From: Amphibalanus amphitrite | Lineage: Eukaryota; Arthropoda; Thecostraca; Balanomorpha; Balanidae | DNA: 64,000 nt | Reading direction: 5' to 3' | Assembly (NCBI RefSeq): GCF_019059575.1 | Contig: NW_024882994.1 | Span: 62,001-126,000 of the forward strand | Notes under the pieces: generated by a model | The model's database searches: none | What the model was told of the DNA's origin: nothing | What the model saw: only the letters and a program-made list of their open reading frames with translations | Translations under genes and position numbers: made by a program | Shown: one piece after another, positions 10,086 to 19,692 of the stretch | Position numbering within the stretch: the stretch's first letter is position 1 | Layout: each line of letters begins with the position of its first letter

Positions 10086-10721
10086 TTAACGGGCCACTTT
10101 TGCGTCTAGTCTGTTGATGTTTCGTTCGGATTGCATTGACCTAAGTTTGGTCTAATAAAAGTGAAGCCTTTGAGCATACACCTACATTGTATTAACCCGA
10201 TTTAATGTTGTTGTTATGTTCAAAACCAGTAGCAAGCACACTGACTGAAACGTGAAATAGTGATACAAATTACCCCACCATGTGATACAACTCACCCAAG
10301 CCATGGGGCAAGTTGTATCAAAAAACATTGTTCTATTCGGCAGACCGTAGAAGAAAAACTGGTAGAGGTAGCGGAAAAGTTACTTTGCACAAACAAGCAG
10401 AAGAATCAAGAAAGGGGATAGTATGGAAATGAGTTTATCACGGATAGTTACGAGGTTATGGGTCTCGGAGTAAAAACTGATACAACCCACCCCGGTAGAA
10501 ACAATATAATATAATTGGAGTGGACAAAAATTAGACCTGGAATGATCAGGGAGGAGAAATTGTACCCAGCTTTTCGAAGTGACTGACACGACCTCTTTGG
10601 TAGTTTATATGCCGTTAAGCACAACCAGAGCATGTAGCTATAAACTCTAAGAGCTCGGTCGTGTTCTTTGAATGACATTACGACACTGAATATACTCGCT
10701 CATCTAAATCTTTAACCTTAC

Positions 10722-11387
10722 CTCGCACAAGTGCCTCTTTCTTCTCTAGATCCCTTCTCAGCTCCTGGTCCAGATCCTTTTCCAGCTCCTCCCTGAGCTG
10801 CTGACGCCTCCTGCTGCACTCCTCCATCAGCCGATCCAGCTCCTCCCCTGTCCGGATGTTCGGGTATCTCTCCTCCAGCTCCTGTGTTTCTCGTCGGTGC
10901 TTCTCCTTCATTTGGTTCCACTGCTCTTGGACCTCCTGCTCCAGGTCATCCCACTCCATTTGGTGCTGTCGATCCAACCCTTCACACTGCCTTCGGTCTC
11001 TCCGATTCAGCAGCTCCATTTGCTTTTGACATTTCTCTTCAAGGAACTGCGCCTGTCCCTCGGTCTGTAGCTCCACGCATCTGACAGCACTGTTGTGTAG
11101 CTGATGGAGCTTTTTCAGCTCGTCATGATGCCGCTTTTCCATTCTCCGCCACTTCCTGTCCTGATCCCGCTCCAGACGCCGGCGCTCCTCATCATGTTGC
11201 TCGTTCAGACTCCTCCTCTCCCCGTAGCCCCGCGGCTCCAGCTCCTGCCACAGCTGCTGATGCTGTCGCTCCAGCTGCTGCCATTTCTCTCGCTGAGTTC
11301 GAGGCAGGCCCTCCGATGTCTGCTCCTCGTCTGCGTCGCGCTGCTGCTCGTCACCGGCCTCTCCACCGTCGTCATCCCGCTCCGAGT
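10722..11387 (-). CDS. Charged coiled-coil exon of the Mab-21-like gene
   Basis: Acceptor TTTCAG precedes 11387 and donor GTAAGG follows 10722, both on the minus strand. The 666-nt exon is open throughout, starts after two bases of a split codon and ends after one, so it is phase-compatible with 19693-22027 upstream and 7666-8003 downstream. It begins with an acidic linker (D-S-E-R-D-D-D-G-G-E) and then shows over 180 residues of heptad-like sequence rich in Glu, Arg, Gln, Leu, Lys and Trp, typical of a long coiled coil. No other domain is seen. Role by inference: oligomerisation or a scaffold for the N-terminal nucleotidyltransferase domain. The exon is clearly coding; its assignment to the Mab-21-like gene rests on phase, strand and order only, with an intron of about 8.3 kb. 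Confidence 0.65.
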
Positions 11388-11615
11388 CTGAAACACATCA
11401 TGTGAGGCGAAGTTAACCTGCGACCTGATGAGGTCTCTCAGCAAGCTACGTCATAATGGGGGGTGGGGAGCTTTTTTGGTTACAGCCGATTATCTATAAA
11501 GAAAACCACGATAGCTAGAACGACGCGGAAAAGGAGCACAAGCTCACATTAAGATCTTCCAGAATTATCCAGGCCTAATTCTTGACCCAAAAAAGATGTA
11601 CCCCGCTATCGTTAA

Positions 11616-12505
11616 CCCGGCTCCGCGCGGTGGGGAGGGGGCATTTTTTGCCCCCCCCCCCTCCTCGTATCTCCGAAACTGCTGGAGCTGGACAGATCCG
11701 TAAAATTCAAACGGAGTTCGATAGCCCTATCAGATTTGTCGAGAGAATTCCGATTTCATTGACCTCGGGGTCACCGATGACGCCACAGGTCAGGTCAAAG
11801 ATAAAATGTTTCACCGTTCACGGGCCTTCAAGGGAATGCGCTATAGCATCGAGCAAAACGCATTTTGTCGAAAATCAGCGATAGGGCGTCAGTTGCCTAG
11901 TACATAAGTTGCTAAGTCACTGATAATACCAGGTTAGGTCACAGGTCAGGTCACCAATAGTCAGCACATGAACCCAACTTTACTATAGGGCTGTGCGATG
12001 CATGTTTTATGGCCAATTTTTCAATTCCAACTGAATGGTGTTGGTATACCAACACTTATTATAATAAGACCATCAGGTACGGTTTAGGTCACTTCTGGTA
12101 AGGTCAGGTCAAGGTCAGGTCAAATTAGGTCAAATTTCAAAGTTGATATTTTTGCATAAAAAGGGTATCGATTCGATGCAGCTCGTCACGGGGAGTCTAG
12201 TGGTGGTCTTTGTTTTGCGGTACGTGGTCTATAATTGCTAAAAATTGAGTTGGAAAATTTGACGTCATCATTTTTGAACAGTTTTTGTTTTCGCTATAAC
12301 TTGGCCAAAAAAGAGGCATCGATCTGAAATTTTATATGTGGATAGAAGCCGGTGGTTACTATCATATATATTCCGTTCTTACGAAATTCAATTTTTTTTG
12401 GATTTTTTGGATAATATATCCAATAAATTAGGTACCTACGTTTCGATTTTCGGTGGTCAAAATCCAAAAATTTAACAAAAATCCGAAATAGCAGTTGTAT
12501 AGCTC
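11616..12505. mobile_element. TTAA-type GGTCA element, left part
   Basis: TTAA at 11612-11615 is followed by CCCGGCTCCGCGCGG, a G-run, and GGGCATTTTTTGCCCCC. GGTCA repeats follow at 11790-11810, 11935-11955 and 12085-12130. A matching inverted end (GGGGGCAAAAAATGCCCCC and then TTAA at 18251-18254) lies 6.6 kb away, so the two may be the ends of one element split by later insertions. The right limit here is uncertain. Confidence 0.4.
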
Positions 12506-12510
12506 TATTA

Positions 12511-13225
12511 ATTACGGAGCGAGCGAAGCGAGCGAAGTCTTTCCTTAGATTAACGGAAATTTCTGAGTATGAGCGGCCGGCCGGCCGGCCGTGCGGACGC
12601 TTTTGCGAGGCTTATATCTCAGCAACCACTTGACCGATTTACACGCGGTAATTTTTGTAGGGTAGCTTCATTCCTTCTACCAAGTATTGGACTATTCTCG
12701 ATGCATATAGGTGACCCCTTATGCACGTGCCACGTGCAAAACGAAGAGGTGTCAGTTTTGTAATTGTTGCAATATCTCGGTAACTACTTGGCCGATTGCG
12801 CTGAAAGTTGGCATGTAGGTAGGCACCCACTAGGCACTGCATATCCATGTGCCGGAGTTGGGGCGCTGCTGCACGTGCGCACGTGCAGGGGTCGTTTCCA
12901 GATCTCGAGAACGGCTGGACCGATGGCGCTCAAATTTGGTACACGGTTAGGGACCAGTTAGTAGGGTGCCGTGCACAAGTCAGTTGGGACCCATTTTGCA
13001 CGTGCGCACGTGCAGGGTGCCGCTCCCAGATCTCGAGAACGGCTGGGCCGATTGTGCTCAAATTTGGCACATCGCTAGAAACCGGTCAGTAGGGTGCCGT
13101 GAACAAGTCAGTTGGAGGTACCCCCTCGAAATTTCGCACGTGCAAGACTCACCCCCTCGCTCGCTCCGTTAGTCGCCCCAAAAGGCGCTATACTGGTTAC
13201 GGAGCGAGCGAAGCGAGCGTAACCG
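12511..13225. repeat. Palindromic E-box repeat, copy 1
   Basis: Bounded on both sides by TTACGGAGCGAGCGAAGCGA. It contains two copies of an 18-bp perfect palindrome TGCACGTGCGCACGTGCA (12870-12887 and 12997-13014) and repeated blocks GATCTCGAGAACGGCTGG and GTGCCGTGCACAAGTCAGTT. Copy 2 is at 14447-17946 (interrupted). CACGTG words continue to about 13640 in the neighbouring sequence, for example CACGTGCCACGTG near 13448. No protein is supported. Confidence 0.6.
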
Positions 13226-14030
13226 AAGGTTTGTTGTCAATAGTTAAAACACTATTCTTTAGAATTGTGTTTTTATATTGAAAAACAAATCTGAGTTCCC
13301 TGACAATTTGGCAAAAGCTGCCTGAGATCAGTACAACTTGATGCTCTTGAAAACGGCTGCTCCAAAAATTCTGATTTTTTCAGGATTTCTAGTGGGCCAG
13401 GTGATCTACGTTCTGGTATGGGTCTCCCCTCCGCGGACCATCTGGTGCACGTGCCACGTGACTTTGAAAATTCCCGTGTTAAGCCAATGGGCAAAATGAA
13501 AAAAATGCGTTCCACGGCAGATTGCTCGAAAACGATCCAAACGACCCCCCATTTTCTTCCATGCAGATCAACCACTATTCGGTGCACTATCCATGGGTAT
13601 GTCGCAAAGTGGCCGGAAAAGTCCAGAACCACGTGCCACGTGCCGTTGAAAATGACCCTGCACACCGGAAATTGGGACTTTTGGTCATTTCGGCGCACCC
13701 ATGATGCATACTATGGCGTGGGTGACCAAACAATGGGTGTCATCCGGTCGGCAACTGTTTAAGGTGTCGTCCAGTGGGCCAAAGTGGTAGTTTCAAACTT
13801 TTGGGATCCACCATTCTGGGGATTCTTTTTGACAATATAGGTACTTGCGTTTCTTGGCGCAATGTTCATTCCACCCAGCCGGTCGTCAATGCGTTAGGTG
13901 ACCCAAATGACGATTGACCTGAAGGAAGTTGGGGACGAGGAACACGCACGTGCCATCCGTTTTTTAATCGGGCGCTTTCATCTAGGAGATTTTTTGCAGA
14001 TATCTTTTTGATTTGTGAAAATGACCAGCC
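13226..14030. other. No gene recognised; CACGTG-bearing unique sequence
   Basis: Contains CACGTGCCACGTG near 13448 and 13630, but the overlapping ORFs on both strands (13273-13762) show no domain or codon pattern that I recognise. It may be an extension of the neighbouring E-box repeat. Confidence 0.4.
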
Positions 14031-14034
14031 TATT

Positions 14035-14395
14035 GTTTTTTTTGCGGTGTTTGTCTTTGGCGGCGGGCGGGCGGGCGGGCGATGCGGGCGGTTTTTTTTT
14101 TGCGTCGTTTGCGGTGTTAAATTTGTTTGCGGTTGGCGGCCGCTTTTTCGTTTTTTTGCGGTGTTTTTTGGCGGCGGGCGGGCGATTTTTAGGCGTTTTC
14201 GGTTGGCGGTTAGCGGGCGTGCGATGCGGGTGGTTTCATTGTTTTGCGGCGTTTTTGCGTTTTTTTTATTTGCGGTTTGCGGCGGGCGGGCGTTTGATTA
14301 TTTTTTGCGACCTTTGCGTTGGCGTTTCGGGCGTGCGTTTTGCGCGTTTTGCGGTGTTTGCGTTTTGCGGCGGGCGGGCGTTTTTCACAATTCAA
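14035..14395. repeat. GCGGGCGGGCG / TTTTTGCGG low-complexity tract
   Basis: Degenerate repeats of GGCGGGCGGGCG alternating with TTTTGCG words. The plus strand carries almost only G, T and C. The ORFs reading through it (Phe/Gly/Ala-rich) are products of this composition. Confidence 0.75.
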
Positions 14396-15103
14396 TGTTC
14401 AAACCTTCGGGCCACAGCGCTCCTCGAAAAGCGCTGCCCTCGAGTAGTCTTTCCTTAGATTAACGGAAATTTCTGAGTATGAGCGGCCGGCCGGCCGTGC
14501 GGACGCTTTTGCGAGGCTTATATCTCAGCAACCACTTGACCGATTTACACGCGGTAATTTTTGTAGGGTAGCTTCATTCCTACTACCAAATATTGGACTA
14601 TTCCCGATGCATGTGGGTGACCCCTTATGCACGTGCCACGTGCAAAACGAAGAGGTGTCAGTTTTGTAATTGTTGCAATATCTCGGTAACTACGTGGCCG
14701 ATTGCGCTGAAAGTTGGCGTGTAGGTAGGCATCCATTAGGCACTGCATATCCATGTGCCAGAGTTGGGGTGCTGCTGGACGTGCGCACGTGCAAGGGTCG
14801 TTTCCAGATCTCGAGAACGGCTGGACCGATGGCGCTCAAATCTGGTACACGGTTAGGGACAGAGCCTATTTTAAGGGAATTTGACTGGGGGGGGGGGGGG
14901 GCAACCTGGAAAATTGTCTTTAATAATCCATTAACCCTCGCCCGTATTGGTGTTTCCAGTAGCGAGCGTATAGGGGGGGGGGGGTCCGTTGGACCCTCCC
15001 CCTTGCCGTTTCGCCCCTGATCGAGCTAGAGCTTCGCGGAAAAAACGACCGTGTTGCCCGTGATGAAAGGAAGCCGATTATACCCAATTTTAAGGTCCTA
15101 GGT

Positions 15104-16361
15104 CAGTGGTCGGCAGGTCATTCGGGGTCGTGCCCCCTTTTTGGGCGCCAGGCAGGGCCATTACCCCCACCTACCAGACCCCATTGCTGACACAACTAAG
15201 TTTACTGAAATTCCATACCGTCCTGGAACTCTGGGTATTTGTGCATTTCCAATGCATCAAATTTAAAACATGACACTTCCTCCACAAAACATTTAATGCC
15301 TATATCCCAGTAGCGGCGGAACACCTTCAATTAAGGGGGAGGGGGAGCACTGCCGACTTTTGGTCCCATTCTTTCCATGCAACGCCCATAGGGCTAATGT
15401 TAAAATGCAAAAATCAAAGGGTGCACGGTGCCCCGGTGCCCTCCCCGTTCCGCCGCCTATGCTATATCCCATTTAACCCTTGTACGATATAGGGGCGGCG
15501 GGTGGTTTTTCGTTAAAAGCTCACGTAAAAGGCATTGGATCACGACCAAATTGTACCATCCAGCCCATCATTTTTTTTTTCACCAGCCCGGAAAATATCA
15601 TGACCTGAGACCAGTTTTACCAACAGAAAAATAACCGCCTGCCGGGATTTTTGCCTCAAGACCGCTTCACATACGGAGCGTAAACGCGTTGGGCTCGTAA
15701 GCGGCTTTACCGTTTACGCTCCATATGTGAAACGATCTTTAGGCAAAAATTCCGGCAGGCGGCTATTTTTCTGTTGGTAAAACTGGCCTCTGGACCCCTA
15801 ATGACCGTTGGCTTATGAGCTTTTTCTGGAGATCATCTTGAGCTATAAAAGCTCACTTCAAGAAGTTATAGCGGGTCCCGATTTTCTCGACACTTATCAT
15901 TGCCCTCTTGAATGAGACGGAATGACCAAGGACCTTAAAAATGGGCAGCAGCGGCTTCCTATGGTCACGGGTAGCACGCTCGTCTTTTTTATGCACAGCT
16001 CCATATCAGAGTCCGAGAGGCCGCGGGGGTCCGATCGACTCCTCCCCCTTACGTTAGCGGCTGTTGAAACGCCAACAGACGGGCGACGGTTAAAAGTTGC
16101 AGCTGCTTTTGAACGACTGTACGGAGGGGTGAGATGGTGAGGCGAGCAGGTACGTGAAAATTGGTATCTAATCAATGTGTGCTGTGCCTTTGGCCTGGGC
16201 TAATCTTTGAACCCTGGGATGCAACAGTCACGATGGCTCCATCACTGGAGCTACAAACTCTAAAAAGATAGGCTTTCTCAGAATCCCTCATAGTCATTAC
16301 CCCCACCGAAAGGGCTCCATTACCCCCAAAGGGGGCATGCCCCACCATTTGCCGACCCCTG
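15104..16361. mobile_element. hAT-like MITE nested in the GGTCA element
   Basis: Ends CAGTGGTCGGCA and TGCCGACCCCTG are inverted repeats with one mismatch. The 8-bp duplication TCCTAGGT is at 15096-15103 and 16362-16369, and removing the element restores the uninterrupted sequence seen at 1883-1900. Inside is a large inverted repeat (15606-15692 against 15709-15790). The ORF at 15897-16175 shows no transposase motif. Confidence 0.8.
15606..15790. repeat. Inverted repeat with arms of about 80 bp
   Basis: The left arm includes ACCAGTTTTACCAACAGAAA and CATACGGAGCGTAAACG. The right arm carries the reverse complements with a few mismatches. The loop is about 16 bp. Confidence 0.75.
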
Positions 16362-16905
16362 TCCTAGGTCATCGGTTGACCTTCCAGGTCAGGTCATTGA
16401 CCCAAAAGTCGGGAAAATCGGGACCTGTTAGAGCGTCGTAAAGAGTGGCTGCTATGGTTTTTCGGGGTGCTGATCACGAATATCATGTTAGTTATGATCA
16501 TAGATGATGTTTTCATGCATTTAGGCCAGGTCAGGTCAGGTCAGGTCAACCAGTAAGGGTTTTGCCGGGTATTCGTAGTAGGTGGCAACCGCCTCTGACA
16601 GCTTCGGAACATGTTACGAAGGCACCAAAACTACTTCGTAAATGGTCAAATGGTTGCTTGATTCGAATTCAGCTCCAAAAAAACTAGCCTAGAAACATAT
16701 AAAACTCGAAAATGTGAACCGAGGTCATCAAAGGTAAATGATCTGACCTGACCTTCCGGTGATCTTGACACCCACCCTAATGCATGGGAGCAACATCATA
16801 TCCCATGTTTGAACGTTTGAAACCACGAAAAGACTGCAAACGCGCGGCTAATGCGAGGCGACATACGCCGAATCGCGACCTCGGCCAAACATGGTGCCAT
16901 GGTGC

Positions 16906-17450
16906 TAGGCCGCCGGTGCATCTGAAAGAACTGTGGTGCCCCTGACAAGCCTGAAGTTCCAACGACAGGCCCGTGGTGCCCCTGACAGGCCCATGATGCC
17001 TTTGCGAGGCCGGTGGTGTCCACGTGAGGCCGGTGGTGCCCCTGGGCCCTGACAGGACTGTGGTGCTCCTGACAAGCCTGGAGTGTCCCCGACAGGCACG
17101 TGGTGCCACTAACAGGCCCAAGGTGTCCCAGTCCCTGCGAGGCCGGTGGTGTCCCTGCCAGGCATGTGGTGTCCATACTAGGCCTCTGGTGCCCCTGACA
17201 GGTCCGTGGCGCCCTTGCTAGGCCTATGGTGCCTCTGGCAGGCCTATGGTGCCCCTGGCGGGCCTGTGGTGGTACCCCTGACAGGCCCAAGGTGGTGCCC
17301 CTGCGAGGCCGGTGGGGCCCCTGGCAGGTCTGTGGTGCCCCTGGCAGACCTATGGTGCTCTTGCTAGGTTGATGGTGCTCCCAACAGGCCTGTGGTGCCC
17401 CTGACAGGCCGGTGGTGCCCCTGGCAGGCCTGTGGTGTCCCCGGGCCCCA
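16906..17450. repeat. Minisatellite, GGTGCCCCTGACAGGCC-type unit
   Basis: About 30 degenerate copies of an 18-20 bp unit with core TGGTGCCCCTG(A)CAGGCC. ORFs on both strands through it (for example 16796-17290 minus) are repeats of the unit and not evidence for a protein. Confidence 0.85.
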
Positions 17451-17949
17451 AGAGGGTGGGGGGGGGGTCATGACCCATATGACCCACCCTTAGATACACC
17501 ACTGGTCATTACTTACAGACTGACTCATTTGACATCCATTGCAAAACAAGTCACAGTAGTTACGTAGTATGTTTGTCACCCTGTTCCTTTATGCCCATTT
17601 TTATAGTGGGCAAATCTCGACGACTAGGGGGGCAATTCTGTTGAGTGCGGGGGCATTTGCCCCCCCCCCCCAGTTAACATGTTAAAATAGGCCCTGGTTA
17701 GGGACCAGTTAGTAGGGTGCCGTGCACAAGTCAGTTGGGGCCCATTTTGCACGTGCGCACGTGCAGGGTGCCGCTTCCAGATCTCGAGAACGGCTGGGCC
17801 GATTGTGCTCAAATTTGGCACATCGCTAGAGACCGGTTAGTAAGGTGCCATGCACAAGTCAGTTGGAGGTACCCCCTCGAAATTTCGCACGTGCAGGGTC
17901 CACCCTCTCGCTCGCTCCGTTAGTCGCCCCAAAAGGCGTTATACTGGTG

Positions 17950-18254
17950 CAACACCTTTTATGTTTCGAACATTTTTCTGTATCTGACATTTTTCTGTCA
18001 GCTGTGGGCCTGACAGCTCTTCTCGCGAAACCTTTTTTGGGTCGAAAATGGCAGAACATGACGTCACTCCGACGTCATTAGCGGCCAACCTATCATACCT
18101 AGCCTTTGGAAAATCTTTTGGGCACAATGTGTAAAAGCTATCGGGGCTCGGGAGGGTTCTGAAAGTTAGGTGACGATCTGCGCAGCGAATCTGGAAATAT
18201 ATCGAAAAAACGGGGGGGGCAAAAAATGCCCCCCCACACCGCCTGGAAGGTTAA
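17950..18254. mobile_element. Right end of a TTAA-type element
   Basis: A G-run, GCAAAAAATGCCCCCC and GCCTGGAAGG followed by TTAA at 18251-18254; inverse of the end at 11612-11660. The sequence from 17950 on is not otherwise assigned. Confidence 0.35.
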
Positions 18255-18606
18255 GGCCCGTTCAATAGTTGTTACGACGTACGAGCGAGCGCGAAGCGCG
18301 ATCCGGCCTTCTGGCCGGATAGTTTACATATGGTTTGTTGCAAGCTTATATCTCCGTTCGTGATGCTGCAAAAGATGCCAATGGTGCTAAACAATTTACA
18401 AAATGATCCCCTCTAAATATTTGAAGACCACTGCATCGACATCATCGCAAAATAAACGAGCTAGAGCCTCGTCAAAAATGCTATGTAAACGCGACTAATG
18501 TCTCTGTATCGGAATTCCACTATCTGACAACGAGCCAGCATATACATATTGTCAGCAGATCTAGCCGGATCACTTCATGTAGGTACAGCACCGCGTTAGT
18601 CGGGCT

Positions 18607-18690
18607 CGTGGAGCATTCTACGGACTGACTCCATTCTACGGACTGACTCCATTCTACGAACTGACTCCATTTTACGGACTAACTCCTGCT
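18607..18690. repeat. 17-bp tandem repeat
   Basis: Four to five copies of a 17-bp unit, TACGGACTGACTCCATT. Confidence 0.85.
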
Positions 18691-18960
18691 GGAATGCTCA
18701 GTGACTGCCTGTCGCCTTCAGATAAAGTCTTTCTTTGGAAAACTGTGGTCATCCCTGCCCTAACTTTCGGATGAACAGTCCCCCTTTGCTCGTGTGATGT
18801 TGACGATCTGGATGGCCTGCAATCTCGGTGCATAAAAGGTGCCCTCGGATTATCTATAAATACGTTCGTCATTCTGCTTTGCTTGTAGCTTTAGTTATCC
18901 CGAGAATACATGAACGGCTGAAACGAGCGGTGCTGGTAGCCTTATCGGATATTCTCTTAA
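18690..18960 (+). pseudogene. Fragment of a LINE reverse transcriptase C-terminal region
   Basis: One plus-strand frame reads K-V-F-L-W-K-T-V-V-I-P-A-L-T-F-G, then a stop, then D-L-D-G-L-Q-S-R-C-I-K-G-A-L-G-L and further stops. This resembles the region after the catalytic part of non-LTR reverse transcriptases (W-x-x-V-V-x-P-x-L-x-Y-G, then l-q-r...i-l-G-L). Several stops and a frame change show it is dead. The assignment is by pattern only. Confidence 0.4.
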
Positions 18961-19199
18961 GGACATGATGTGGAGTTCGTTAATGTAATAACTATAATAA
19001 TAAGTGAATAAGTGAATGAGGACTTTACTCCACAAGAAATCGTTCGGGTCGGAGCTTTCGAATTGTATTTACAAAACTTCGTCAGCGAGTCGTAATCGGG
19101 TTCGGGGGGTATCGGTCGCGACCTATAGTATTCTATATCGGTATTCTAATTTTTATATATAATAATATAATAAGTATAGTTTTCTAATTTTTGAAGACA

Positions 19200-19345
19200 C
19201 AATTTCCATGTATCTACTGGTACCTATTTACCAAGCACAATTTGAAATCCAATATTTCTACGGTAAGAAATTCTTAGCCAGATGCCGAAGCAGCCAAAAC
19301 TCAGGTGAGAACTTCTATACCTAATGAACTTGGAGTCAAACACTT
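19200..19345. repeat. Dispersed repeat, copy 2
   Basis: Matches 4842-4985. The surroundings (18960-19640) are AT-rich and show no gene. Confidence 0.5.
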
Positions 19346-19692
19346 TTTTTAAATTTTAGATTTTACACATAATATTTAGTAGCAAATTTAGTCAAGTATT
19401 TTTTTTTTTGTTTTAGACATTTTTACATTTGGGTAAATAACGCATTTTTCAAATTACATTTTGCAATGTGCAATATCAGAAACAGTACCTAGTCTAGTGA
19501 ACATTTAACACTATGCGACAGATTTTCTTTCTATTCACAACATATATTTTCGGGTAATGGGTATTCTGCCGCTAAGTTTACTCTTCTTCTTACAATTGAG
19601 CTCTGGTGTATTGCCGCCACCTCAGGGTCGGCACTGGGAGGCACTTCACATACGTCCTTCAGTGAAAAAGGTCGTGGCTACTGGCTTCTTAC

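Larger units (their letters stand above)
8020..10500. mobile_element. GTTGTATCA-ended element filling intron 2 of the Mab-21-like gene
   Basis: The left side (8027-8060) has GGGGAGAGTTGTATCA and repeated GTTGTATCA words. The right side (10263-10320 and 10478-10496) has the inverse, TGATACAACCCACCCC. The two sides suggest one large element of about 2.5 kb, later invaded by two TTAA elements (8564-9577 and 9582-10085). The exact ends and target duplication are not clear, and no transposase is seen. A TATG microsatellite lies at 8430-8456. Confidence 0.4.
14935..16898. mobile_element. GGTCA-family TTAA element, interrupted and truncated
   Basis: TTAA at 14931-14934, then CCCTCGCC. The interior matches 1733-2622 (GAGCTAGAGCTTCGCGGAAA; CACGAATATC; AGCTTCGGAACATGTTACGA). 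The two parts, 14935-15103 and 16362-16898, are separated by the hAT-like element. The right end is lost into the minisatellite. Confidence 0.65.
14861..17695. mobile_element. Mutator-like non-autonomous element with 10-bp target duplication
   Basis: Inserted in the E-box repeat. Ends AGAGCCTATTTTAA and TTAAAATAGGCCCT are inverted repeats, and the flanking 10-bp duplication is GGTTAGGGAC (14851-14860 and 17696-17705). Duplications of 8-11 bp are typical of Mutator-like elements; that assignment is inference. The interior holds a G-run near the left end, a GGTCA-family TTAA element starting at 14935 (interrupted by a hAT-like element), and a minisatellite at 16906-17450. No transposase is visible. 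Confidence 0.65.
14447..17946. repeat. Palindromic E-box repeat, copy 2, split by an insertion
   Basis: 14447-14860 matches 12536-12951 almost exactly and 17696-17946 matches 12944-13195. The two halves are separated by the 2835-bp element at 14861-17695. The duplicated GGTTAGGGAC at the break marks the insertion. Confidence 0.85.

Noticed and set aside
14008..14463. Two overlapping Phe/Gly-rich plus-strand ORFs of about 150 codons
   Set aside because: They run through a low-complexity G/T-rich repeat in two frames at once; no domain or splice context.
16777..17290. Overlapping minus-strand ORFs of 114 and 164 codons
   Set aside because: Both translate the 18-20 bp minisatellite; repeated G-L-S-G-A-P units reflect the DNA repeat.
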